Shown here: positions 45,790 through 53,863 of the stretch, in pieces
Layout of the letters: each line of letters opens with the position of its first letter
Numbering within the stretch: the stretch's first letter is position 1
Source of the DNA: JACCXE01 sp963718605
GTDB lineage: Bacteria > Actinomycetota > Acidimicrobiia > Acidimicrobiales > JACCXE01
Assembly: GCA_963718605.1 (NCBI GenBank)
Contig: OY970363.1
Coordinates: 2,852,001 to 2,916,000 of the forward strand
DNA length: 64,000 bases
Reading direction: 5' to 3'
The notes under the pieces: model-generated
Told to the model about the DNA's origin: nothing
Database searches by the model: none
Seen by the model: the letters and a program-made list of their open reading frames with translations, nothing else
Program-made: the position numbers and the translations under genes

Positions 45790-46175
45790 CGGAGCGCCGC
45801 GGTCTTGTCCGCAACGACCGCGCCGAGGCAGCCGAGCGCAATGCCGATCTGCAAGATCACCAGTGCGGTCAGCGTCGCCGGAAGAGTGAGATCACCGCGC
45901 AGCGCCTGCACGACCAGTGCGGCGACGAGCACTGTGCCTAGCCCGAACCCCGCGCTGGCGGCGCCGTGGGCTATCAGCGCCGCCGGCCGATCACGCGCAC
46001 CTGCGTAGCCACCAAAGGTCGCGCCAAACAACAAGGCAGCCGCGAGCAAGAGCCACGCGGGAGACGAGTCGTCGCCGGCGGCGGCGACCTCCGCGATCAC
46101 GTAGGCCGGCGCCACGAACATCAACACACCCAGCGCGCCGCGACGAACCGCGATGCGGTCGAGCTCTAGCGCCAC
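45786..46175 (-). CDS. Small four-helix membrane protein in the glycerol operon
   Basis: 129 aa from GTG 46175, which overlaps the stop of the flavoprotein gene. Four hydrophobic helices (ALGVLMFVAPAYVIAEVAAA; AWLLLAAALLFGATFGGYAG; GAASAGFGLGTVLVAALVV; LTALVILQIGIALGCLGAVV). No known family is recognised. Its tight coupling to both neighbours suggests a role with glycerol or ether-lipid metabolism, but this is only context. Confidence 0.75.
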   Translation of the reverse strand: MALELDRIAVRRGALGVLMFVAPAYVIAEVAAAGDDSSPAWLLLAAALLFGATFGGYAGARDRPAALIAHGAASAGFGLGTVLVAALVVQALRGDLTLPATLTALVILQIGIALGCLGAVVADKTAALR

Positions 46176-47677
46176 GGCACCTGACCGAAGGGGGTGTCGG
46201 CGAAGAACTTGCCCGGGTTGAGGATGCCGTTCGGGTCGAGGGCGTGTTTCACCGACGCCAACAGGTCGAAGGCCGGTTGGCCCAACGCGTCGGCGAGGAA
46301 GCGGCCGCGGTTGAGGCCGACGCCGTGGTGATGCGACAGCGCGCCGCCGTGCGCGAGGACGGTGTTCGTGACCGTGTCCCAGCCGTGGCGGTACCAGTCC
46401 TCGACGTCTCCCGCTTCCGCGGCGCCCGCCCATGTGAAGTACAGGCACGCGCCGTCGGTGTACGCGTGGCTCTGATGCGACGTGCACGCGATGTAGCCGG
46501 GCAGCGCTTCCATCGCCGCGACCACCGCGTCGTAAATGGCGGGCAGGTCGCGCCACCGACCCGAAATCTCGGTGGTGTCGACCACGATGCCGCCGCGCAC
46601 CGCCTTCTCGAGCCCGGCCACGTCGTTGCGCGTTTCGAGCCAGTGGTCGAGCAGGTGCGGGTCGAGCAGTTGCGCGCCCTCGCGGGCGCAGGCGTCTTCA
46701 ACGACGGCGAGGTTCGCGTCGACGAGTGCCTGGTCGGCCTCGTCGAGCACCAGCAACACGCTCAGGCCTCGTGGCGTGTCGAAGTGGCGACGGCTCTCGC
46801 GCCCGTCATACAGACGCAGCACCGCCGGGTTGGCGTCGGCGCGCAGGATCAGCCGGCACGCTTCGAGCCCGGCGGCGAACGACTGGAAGCCGTACGCGGC
46901 GCGGCCAGTCCCCGTAGGGACGGGGTGGGCGCGGAACTGCGCTTCGGTGATCACGCCGAGCGTGCCCTCACTGCCGACGAACAACTGGTTGAGATCGGGC
47001 CCGACCGCCTGGCGCGGCCCGCGCCCGCCCGTGTGCACGACCGTGCCGTCCGCGAGCACCACTTCGAGGCCGCGCACGATGTCTTCGATTTTGCCGTAGC
47101 GCGTCGAGTACTGACCCGCTCCGCGGCACGCGACCCATCCACCGATGGTGGACAGCGCGATCGACTGCGGCCAGTGGCCGCACGTCAAGCCGTGCTCGGC
47201 GCGCAGATCGTCCTCGAACACGTCGCCGAACGTGCCGGCGCGGACGTTGACCAACAGCGACGCGTCGTCGACATCGACAATCCCCTTCATGCCGGTGAGG
47301 TCCAGGCCCACACCGCCGAACACGGGGACGGACGCGCCGCACACACCACTTCGGCCGGCGACGGGCGTGACCGGAATGCGGGCGTCGTTGCAGAGGCGCA
47401 GTACCGCGGCGACCTCGTCGGTGGACGATGGCGTGCAGACCGCGCCCGCGCGCGCCGGCGTTTCGCCCGCCATGGCCCAGTGCATCGCGAGCGGCCACCA
47501 GTCTCGGCCGGCCTCCGCGGTGTCGGCTGCGTCGACTGAGACAGCCGCGCACACGTCGCGCAGGCGCGCCAGCACGTCGTCGGGCACGGCCACGGCGCCG
47601 TCGGCGAAATGCGCGGTGACGGACGACGCGTCGGACGCGAACTCGATAGGAGGAGTGGGCGCCCCGCGATTGGTCAT
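46166..47677 (-). CDS. FAD-binding oxidase, alkyl-DHAP synthase-like
   Basis: A 503-aa VAO/PCMH flavoprotein. FAD domain: VCTPSSTDEVAAVLRLC, PVAGRSGVCGASVPVFGG, SLLVNVRAGTFG, STIGGWVACRGAGQYSTRYGKIED. The C-terminal half has ISGRWRDLP and the His-rich ALSHHHGVGLNRGRFL, close to the active-site HHH region of alkyldihydroxyacetonephosphate synthase. That enzyme swaps an acyl for an alkyl chain to start ether lipids; related oxidases act on glycolate or lactate. The operon with glpD and glpK supports a G3P/DHAP link. It overlaps glpD by 4 nt. Confidence 0.82.
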   Translation of the reverse strand: MTNRGAPTPPIEFASDASSVTAHFADGAVAVPDDVLARLRDVCAAVSVDAADTAEAGRDWWPLAMHWAMAGETPARAGAVCTPSSTDEVAAVLRLCNDARIPVTPVAGRSGVCGASVPVFGGVGLDLTGMKGIVDVDDASLLVNVRAGTFGDVFEDDLRAEHGLTCGHWPQSIALSTIGGWVACRGAGQYSTRYGKIEDIVRGLEVVLADGTVVHTGGRGPRQAVGPDLNQLFVGSEGTLGVITEAQFRAHPVPTGTGRAAYGFQSFAAGLEACRLILRADANPAVLRLYDGRESRRHFDTPRGLSVLLVLDEADQALVDANLAVVEDACAREGAQLLDPHLLDHWLETRNDVAGLEKAVRGGIVVDTTEISGRWRDLPAIYDAVVAAMEALPGYIACTSHQSHAYTDGACLYFTWAGAAEAGDVEDWYRHGWDTVTNTVLAHGGALSHHHGVGLNRGRFLADALGQPAFDLLASVKHALDPNGILNPGKFFADTPFGQVPWR

Positions 47678-49233
47678 GTCGTCGCCATCTCCTTGAACGC
47701 CGCGACTTGCGCGGCGACGTCGGTCGTAGACCAGCCAACTTCAGGTGCGATGAGTTCCGCAACCGATTCCGCCGCAGCGAGCGTCGCGTCGCGGTCCAAC
47801 AACAGTGCGCGCGTGCGGCGAGCCAGCACGTCGGCCAGCGTGTGCACCATCTCGTGGCGCGCCGACCACACGGCTTCAGCGCGCAGATAGTCGAGGCCCG
47901 GAACCAGCGGCTCGCGGAGCGTCGCGTCTGTCGCGATGAGGGCGGTGATCTCGGCGGCTTCGCTTCCGAAGCGGCCGACCAAGTGGTCCGTGTTCTCTTT
48001 GACGCCTTCGGCGCCCACGAGGCGCAGCCGCTTCGTCTTGGTCTTGCCGCCTCGCTTCAACGCCTTCACCGCGACGTTCACCGTGTCTTCGGCCATCGCG
48101 CGATACGTGGTGAGCTTGCCGCCCGTGACCGTCACGACGCCGGCGGGAGAGGTGGACACGCTGTGGCGGCGCGAAAGGTCGGCGGTACGCGTGCTCTTGG
48201 CGTCGGCGACCAACGGGCGTAGACCAGCCCAGGTGCCGACCACGTCGGCCTCGGTCAGCGTCTCGGTGGTCGCGGCGTTGATTGCGCTGAGCAGGTAGGT
48301 GACGTCTTCAGACGTGCACTTCGGATTTTCGATCGGGCCGTCGTAATCCGTATCGGTGGTGCCCAGGTACACGTGGTCCCCCCACGGCACCACGAAAATC
48401 GAGCGCCGGTCGCCGGGCACGTTGACAACCACCGCGATGTCGGCGGGCACCTTGGCGAAGGGCACCGTGACGTGCACGCCCTTCGCGGGTCGGATGTGTA
48501 CCGGCTCGGCGCTGCCGTCGAGCCGCTGAATGTGATCGGCCCACACGCCGGTCGCGTTGATCACGACCTCGGCGCGGATCGTGGTGCCGTCTTCGAGCAC
48601 CGCGCCGTTGACGCGTGCACCGTCCCGCGTCAGCGAGGCCACCGGCGAGTAGTTCGCCATCACCGCGCCGTGCGCGGCGGCCGTGCGGGCGATGGTCAGC
48701 GTGAGCCGCGCGTCATCGGCCCGCGCGTCCCAGTACAAGAACGCGGCGGCCAGACGATCGGGACGCAGCGTGGGCAGATGCTTCGCCGCCTCTTCTTTGG
48801 TCAACCGCGAGTACCGGTGGCCAATGCGCACGCCGCCGGTCAGGTCGTAGAGGCGCAGCGCACTCGCGTACAGCTTCGCCAAGCCCGCCGTCGCCGCGTT
48901 GTCCTTCCCGAAGATCGGAATCAGAAACGGCAGCGGCGACACGAGGTGCGGCGCGTTCTTCAAGAGCCGCTGGCGTTCGTGCAGGTTCTCGTAGACGAGG
49001 CGGAACTCGCGCTGTTGCAGATACCGCAAGCCGCCGTGCACGAGTTTGGACGACTTGGACGAAGTGCCCGAAGCGAAGTCGCCCTTGTCCACCAGCGCGA
49101 CCGTCAGTCCACGGGTGACGGCGTCCAGGGCCACGCCGGCACCGGTAATGCCGCCGCCGATGACGAGCACGTCGAACTTGTCGTGGCCTAGCCGCTGCAA
49201 GTTCGCGGCGCGGTCAAACGCCACTTGGCTCAC
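47674..49233 (-). CDS. glpD: Glycerol-3-phosphate dehydrogenase (FAD)
   Basis: A 519-aa flavoenzyme. N-terminal FAD fold FDVLVIGGGITGAGVALDAV, then SSKSSKLVHGGLRYLQ, VINATGVWADHIQRLD, RSIFVVPWGDHVYLGTTDTDY and the C-terminal DUF. It oxidises glycerol 3-phosphate to DHAP and passes electrons to quinone at the membrane. It lies between an antiporter gene and the AGPS-like gene with 4-nt overlaps on both sides. Confidence 0.95.
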   Translation of the reverse strand: MSQVAFDRAANLQRLGHDKFDVLVIGGGITGAGVALDAVTRGLTVALVDKGDFASGTSSKSSKLVHGGLRYLQQREFRLVYENLHERQRLLKNAPHLVSPLPFLIPIFGKDNAATAGLAKLYASALRLYDLTGGVRIGHRYSRLTKEEAAKHLPTLRPDRLAAAFLYWDARADDARLTLTIARTAAAHGAVMANYSPVASLTRDGARVNGAVLEDGTTIRAEVVINATGVWADHIQRLDGSAEPVHIRPAKGVHVTVPFAKVPADIAVVVNVPGDRRSIFVVPWGDHVYLGTTDTDYDGPIENPKCTSEDVTYLLSAINAATTETLTEADVVGTWAGLRPLVADAKSTRTADLSRRHSVSTSPAGVVTVTGGKLTTYRAMAEDTVNVAVKALKRGGKTKTKRLRLVGAEGVKENTDHLVGRFGSEAAEITALIATDATLREPLVPGLDYLRAEAVWSARHEMVHTLADVLARRTRALLLDRDATLAAAESVAELIAPEVGWSTTDVAAQVAAFKEMATT

Positions 49234-50546
49234 GCGCTCAGTTCCTCGTAGGACGTGCGGAACCCGTCGCGCAGCAGCGGGCGGATGGCGGCGCGCTCAC
49301 GCCAGAGGATCAACGCCGCCAGAATTAGGTAGATCACCGCCGTAATGATGCGCACTTCTCCGTGGATGTGCTCGGGACCGATGGCGGTGGCCACGAATTG
49401 CACCGCGAACAAGCCGAACATCATCTGCGCCTCGCGGGTCGACAGTGACAGGTTGATCAGCACCGCCACCGCGAACGCCGATTGCGCGGCGGTGAGGAAC
49501 AGCTCTTCGCGTTGGTGCCCGTCGATCGGTAGCCCGTGGGTGGACGAGGACGCGATCGCGAACGCGATCGGCAGCGTGCCGACCAGCAGCGTCCACTGGT
49601 TGACCTTGGACGACACCAGCGTGCCCAAGCCGTTGTTCGTGTTGAGCCGCACGGCGTAGAGGCCGGCGACGAGCAACTCGGGGGCCTCCGAAGCCAACGG
49701 GGCCAGCCACTGCACCAGCAGGAACTCGCTGATGCCGAAGGACCGGCCGGTGCCGACCAGGGCCTCGGCGAAGTGTTCGGCGCACAGCACGATCACGCCC
49801 GCCGCGAACACGAACAGGCCGATCACGGTGCTGCGCCGCCTGAGGACGGAGAACGTCCCCATCCATTTCGCCGGGCCGACTAGATGCGGCTCTTCGGCCG
49901 GCGCGCGCGAGATCCTGATTGTGTAGGCGACGAAGAGGCCGACCAGTACGACGGCATCGGCGATCGTGATGGAGCGTCGCAGCGCGATGAACAGCGAATA
50001 CGCCGTGGCCAGTGCGAGGTAGGACAGCTCAACGGCATGCGACCGGTCGAGCACGATCTGGCGCCCCTTCTCGGGCTCGCCCCGCTTCTTCCACTGGCGC
50101 CAGGCCAGAAAGACCACCAGTGACCAGCCGACGCCGATCAGCAGCCGGTTGGCGCCGGTCATGTTCGCAAGCGCAAGCGAACAGGGGGACTCGTCGGCGC
50201 CTTTGGGCGCGGGACACGACACGAAATGGGTCGCCTCGGCCGCGTTGCCGCCCTTCATGGCGAACACCAGGTCCACGGCGTATTCGGGCAGCACCGCGAT
50301 AAACGCCAGGACCGCAATCGCCAAGCCGGCCGAAATGTCCAATTGCGCCACTTCGGCTGCCCAACTGAGCAGAAACGCCGCGCCGACAATGGCGAGGCCG
50401 AACATCAGGGCGGCCAAGGGATCCGACAGGTGGCCTCCGACAACGCGCAGCACGACGCCTGGGACCATGACCGCGAGCGCCAGGCTCATGGCGATCATCT
50501 GCCGGCGAGGCCGAATTTCGTCGCTTACGTCTGCTTCGCCGCTCAT
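49230..50546 (-). CDS. CaCA-type cation antiporter (Na+/Ca2+ exchanger family)
   Basis: About 438 aa from ATG 50546, with some eleven membrane helices. The two alpha repeats are seen as FIAVLPEYAVDLVFAMKGGN followed by ALANMTGANRLLIG, and as LAPLASEAPELLVAGLYAV followed by LGTLVSSKVNQW; acidic residues in each would bind the cation. It is the first gene of the glpD operon, an odd partner for glycerol genes. Ion specificity cannot be told. Confidence 0.85.
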   Translation of the reverse strand: MSGEADVSDEIRPRRQMIAMSLALAVMVPGVVLRVVGGHLSDPLAALMFGLAIVGAAFLLSWAAEVAQLDISAGLAIAVLAFIAVLPEYAVDLVFAMKGGNAAEATHFVSCPAPKGADESPCSLALANMTGANRLLIGVGWSLVVFLAWRQWKKRGEPEKGRQIVLDRSHAVELSYLALATAYSLFIALRRSITIADAVVLVGLFVAYTIRISRAPAEEPHLVGPAKWMGTFSVLRRRSTVIGLFVFAAGVIVLCAEHFAEALVGTGRSFGISEFLLVQWLAPLASEAPELLVAGLYAVRLNTNNGLGTLVSSKVNQWTLLVGTLPIAFAIASSSTHGLPIDGHQREELFLTAAQSAFAVAVLINLSLSTREAQMMFGLFAVQFVATAIGPEHIHGEVRIITAVIYLILAALILWRERAAIRPLLRDGFRTSYEELSA

Positions 50547-50786
50547 GGCCGGTGATCCTATGGGCCGTTGCACCTGCCTTGGCATTCGGCCTCAGAGGTA
50601 GTAAAATTCATCGAAATCCCATGGAACTATCGGGATATCCCCAGGCTGGTTGTGTTTAGTGAACCCCCTAAATGGGGAATTTGGACCAACCGGCCGATGT
50701 TCAGGGATAATGGCTGGCCTCGGATCCCCGAGGAAAGTTAAGTAGTAGTCCCTCAAGTACCCCCTGCAAGGATGTGAAAGCGCACG
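50547..50786. promoter_or_regulatory. AT-richer divergent intergenic region upstream of whiB
   Basis: A 240-bp gap that is clearly less GC-rich than its surroundings. On the plus strand TTGGAC (50681-50686) and GATAAT (50706-50711) with a 19-bp spacer form a plausible sigma-70 promoter for the whiB gene. A small hairpin (50718-50723/50728-50733) follows. The promoter for the antiporter-glpD operon must also lie here; I cannot place it. Confidence 0.4.
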
Positions 50787-51017
50787 ATGAACGCCACTTG
50801 GCGGAACCGAGCAGCATGTCGAGGCATCGACCCTGACCTCTTTTTTCCGGTATCGGACGAAGAGGCAGAGCCAGCCAAGGCCATCTGCGAGGCGTGCCCA
50901 GTACGTGAAGCCTGTCTCGAGTTCGCGCTAGCTCCGCGCGAGCGCGAAGGCGTCTGGGGTGGCGCAACGGAGCGGGAACGCCGCCGCATCGTCCGGCAAC
51001 GTCGCAAGACCGCGTAG
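50787..51017 (+). CDS. WhiB-family iron-sulfur regulator (short type)
   Basis: A 76-aa WhiB protein. Cluster ligands C11, C34, C37 and C43 (ICEACPVREACL), the GVWGG turn at 55-59 and a basic C-terminus (RERRRIVRQRRKTA). There is no AT-hook, so it is unlike the WhiB7-like protein at 6.2 kb and closer to WhiB1/WhiB2/WhiD types that act in development, division or redox response. A long AT-rich 5' region precedes it. Confidence 0.92.
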   Translation: MNATWRNRAACRGIDPDLFFPVSDEEAEPAKAICEACPVREACLEFALAPREREGVWGGATERERRRIVRQRRKTA

Positions 51018-51023
51018 CCGTCT

Positions 51024-51611
51024 CTACAGCTTGATTCCAAGCACGTGGACCATCGGGTTCGCGTGCAGTTCGTCGAATCCCAGATGGGCGTAAAAGCCCA
51101 GCGCACGCTGATTTTGCGCGCTCACGCCCAAATGAAGGCCGGGTGAGCCGTCCGCCCGTAGGGCGTCCATCAGCGTCTCCATCATCGCTTTGCCGTGGCC
51201 GCCGCCCTGAAACGGGGGCAGCAGGTCGATGTGAAGGTGCGAGGGGTAGTCGTTGGTGATCGCCGAGGGCATGTGGGACGGGCTGTGGATCATCCCGATC
51301 AACATCGCATCGAGCCCTTCGCCCGAACCCTGCTCGTATTCCGCCTGCAGCGCGGGCCAGTACTCGGCCTCGCACTTCGCCTCGAACGCCTTGGTGTCGA
51401 GCGCCCCGAGGACGTAGCCGCCCGCGACTCCATCCCCGTCCTCGATCACGAACGCATGCTCCGGTTCGAGCAAGCCGTACTGGGCGGCGAACACGTGGCC
51501 GAACAACTTCTTGTCGGTGACGAGGTCGTACGCGTCTTCGCCGGACGCGCCGGTCCGCACGCAAATCTCGTACAGCCGGTCCAGATCGGTGGGCCGATAG
51601 GCGCGGATCAC
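51024..51611 (-). CDS. GNAT family N-acetyltransferase
   Basis: A 195-aa protein. Start MIRAYRPTDLDRLYEICVRTG; acetyl-CoA loop LHIDLLPPFQGGGHGKAMME; C-terminal LGVSAQNQRALGFYAHLGF. The layout matches actinobacterial GNAT proteins near the O-GlcNAcase-type acetyltransferases. Substrate unknown. Convergent with whiB, 6 nt between stops. Confidence 0.9.
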   Translation of the reverse strand: MIRAYRPTDLDRLYEICVRTGASGEDAYDLVTDKKLFGHVFAAQYGLLEPEHAFVIEDGDGVAGGYVLGALDTKAFEAKCEAEYWPALQAEYEQGSGEGLDAMLIGMIHSPSHMPSAITNDYPSHLHIDLLPPFQGGGHGKAMMETLMDALRADGSPGLHLGVSAQNQRALGFYAHLGFDELHANPMVHVLGIKL

Positions 51612-51634
51612 GGTCTGTTGTCTACTTTCGCCGG

Positions 51635-52798
51635 ATGGATTTTGCGCTTTCCGACGAACTGCTCGCCCTCCAGGAGACCGTCCGCCGCCTGGCGCAAGAC
51701 AAGATCAAGCCCCGGGCCCGCGAGATCGACGAAACCGGCGAGTATCCCGAAGACATTTTCCAGGCCTACAAGGACGCCGACCTGCTCGGGCTTTGCATCC
51801 CCGCCGAGTACGGCGGCGGCGGCGCTGGCATCCTCGGCCTGACCATCGCGATCGAAGAAGTCGCGAAGTACTCCAACACCGCGGCGCTCATCCTGTTGCT
51901 GACCCGTCTGCCCACCGGCCCAATCATGATCGCCGGGTCTGAAGAGCAGAAGAAGAAGTACCTGCCCGGTATCGCCGCGGGCGAGGCCCGCTGCGCCTTC
52001 GGGCTGTCCGAGCCTCAAGCCGGGTCCGACGTCATGGGCATGCGGACCAAGGCGATCAAGGATGGCGACGAGTACATCCTCAGCGGCACGAAGTGCTGGA
52101 TGTCGGGCGTTGTGCAGGCCGACTGGTACACGGTGTTCGCCAAGACCAAAGAGCCGACCGCGCGCGATCACGATTCGATCACCGCGTTCATCGTGGACCG
52201 CAACTCGCCGGGGCTCACCGTTGGCAACACCGACCGCAAGATGGGTGTGCGCGGCGTCGACACCGGTGAGTTGCTGCTCGACAACGTGCGGGTGCCGGCC
52301 GAGAACGTGATTGGCGAAGTCGGCGGCTTCCAGCTCGCCATGCTCGGCCTCAATGCGATGCGTCCAATCGTCGCCGCGCGTGGCATCGGCCTGGCCGAGG
52401 GCGCGCTGATGTACGCGGTGGATTACGTGAAAGAGCGCCGGGCGTTCACCGGTGTCATCGCCGACTTCCAGGGCATCCAATGGGAAATCGCGAAGATGGC
52501 GACCGAGATCGAAGCCGCTCGCCTGCTCACCTACCGCAGCGCGTGGATGGCTGATCGCGGTGAGTTCACCCGCGAGTTCGTGCCCTACCTGTCGATGGCG
52601 AAGTACTACGCCACCGAGATGGCCGTGCGCGCGTCCGGGTTGGCGGTGCAACTACTCGGCGCCGCGGGCTACATGAAGGACCACATGACCGAGCTCTATT
52701 ACCGCGACGCGCGCCAGCTGACGATCGTCGAGGGCACCTCGCAGGTGCAGCTCGGGCTCATCGGCCGCGGTGTGCTGAACAAAGACCTGTGGTGGTAA
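51635..52798 (+). CDS. Acyl-CoA dehydrogenase
   Basis: A 387-aa flavoenzyme. N-terminal FALSDELLALQETVRRLAQDK, FAD/substrate parts CAFGLSEPQAGSDVMGM and YILSGTKCWMSG, a middle KMGVRGVDTGELLLDNVRVP and the C-terminal TIVEGTSQVQLGLIGRGVL. It removes hydrogens at C2-C3 of an acyl-CoA with ETF as acceptor. Chain length is not evident. It is 4 nt from trpD, probably in the same transcript, although the pathways differ. Confidence 0.94.
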   Translation: MDFALSDELLALQETVRRLAQDKIKPRAREIDETGEYPEDIFQAYKDADLLGLCIPAEYGGGGAGILGLTIAIEEVAKYSNTAALILLLTRLPTGPIMIAGSEEQKKKYLPGIAAGEARCAFGLSEPQAGSDVMGMRTKAIKDGDEYILSGTKCWMSGVVQADWYTVFAKTKEPTARDHDSITAFIVDRNSPGLTVGNTDRKMGVRGVDTGELLLDNVRVPAENVIGEVGGFQLAMLGLNAMRPIVAARGIGLAEGALMYAVDYVKERRAFTGVIADFQGIQWEIAKMATEIEAARLLTYRSAWMADRGEFTREFVPYLSMAKYYATEMAVRASGLAVQLLGAAGYMKDHMTELYYRDARQLTIVEGTSQVQLGLIGRGVLNKDLWW

Positions 52799-52802
52799 GC
52801 GC

Positions 52803-53858
52803 GTGACGGACCAAGTCGTTTGGCCCGAGCTTTTCGACGCGTTAGCCGCGGGCCGTGACCTCACGCTCACCGAGTCACACATGGCGTTCACCGCGGTGCT
52901 CGCGGGCGATGCCACGCCCGCCCAAATCGGGGCGCTGCTGATCGGTGTGCAGCAGAACGGGATCAGCGCCGACGAGCTCACCGGTTGCGTGCGGGCGTTG
53001 CTCGACGAGTGCGAAGGCTTCACGGTGGACGACGACGCCATTGACACCTGTGGCACGGGCGGGTCCATGCAGCGCCGCGAGGCCGCGTTCAACGTGTCGA
53101 CGCTCGCGGCCTTCGTCGTCGCGGGAGCGGGCGGCAAAGTCTGCAAGCACGGCAACCGCAAGGCGTCTGCCACCAGTGGCTCGGCGGACCTGCTCGAAGC
53201 GTTAGGCGTCTTCGTCGAACTCGATGGCTCGGGTGTGGCGCATTGCGTGGACGCCGCCGGCTTCGGCTTCATGCTCGCGCCGAAGTTCCATCCCGGCATG
53301 CGTCATGCCGGCCCGATCCGGCGCGAGCTCGGCATTCGCACGGTGTTCAACTTCGCCGGTCCGCTCGCGAACCCGGCGGGCGTGAAGCGCCAGGTCGTTG
53401 GAGTGGCGGACGGGTCGATGGCCGCGACAGTGGCCCGCGTGTTGTTGGCTAACGGCGCCGAGCGCGCCATGGTCGTGTTCGGCGCCGACGGCCTCGACGA
53501 GCTCACGCTCACCGGGCTGTCCACCGTGTTAGAAGTGCGCGACGGACTCGTCGTGGAACACACCGTTGACCCCGAGGCGTTCGGGCTTACGCGTCGCTCA
53601 CACGCGCCGCTCGGCGGGGACACGAACGCGAACGTCGCGCTCGCGCGATCCGTTCTCGGAGGGGAGCAGGGTGAGCACCGCGACATCGTCGTGTTGAACG
53701 CGGCGGCGGGCCTGGTCGTGGCCGGCGTGGTGGACGAGTTGGGTGACGGCGTGACGCTCGCGGCCGACGCCCTCGACAGTGGCCGCGCCCACGAAGTGCT
53801 CGACAAGTTGATCGCGGCATCGAACGAGGCGGCCGCGGCGATCGAAGCGGTCGAGTAA
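52803..53858 (+). CDS. trpD: Anthranilate phosphoribosyltransferase
   Basis: About 351 aa from GTG 52803. It has the PRPP-binding loop DTCGTGGSM, then FNVSTLAAFVVAGAG, KHGNRKASATSGSADLLEALG and the metal/anthranilate region FMLAPKFHPGMRHAGPIRRELGIRT. It joins anthranilate and PRPP in tryptophan synthesis. No other trp gene is in the window. Its stop lies 5 nt from the convergent permease gene. Confidence 0.95.
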   Translation: MTDQVVWPELFDALAAGRDLTLTESHMAFTAVLAGDATPAQIGALLIGVQQNGISADELTGCVRALLDECEGFTVDDDAIDTCGTGGSMQRREAAFNVSTLAAFVVAGAGGKVCKHGNRKASATSGSADLLEALGVFVELDGSGVAHCVDAAGFGFMLAPKFHPGMRHAGPIRRELGIRTVFNFAGPLANPAGVKRQVVGVADGSMAATVARVLLANGAERAMVVFGADGLDELTLTGLSTVLEVRDGLVVEHTVDPEAFGLTRRSHAPLGGDTNANVALARSVLGGEQGEHRDIVVLNAAAGLVVAGVVDELGDGVTLAADALDSGRAHEVLDKLIAASNEAAAAIEAVE

Positions 53859-53863
53859 CTCCG

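Noticed and set aside
45917..47539. A 540-codon open frame opposite the AGPS-like gene
   Set aside because: Antisense shadow; the minus-strand frame has full flavoprotein motifs.
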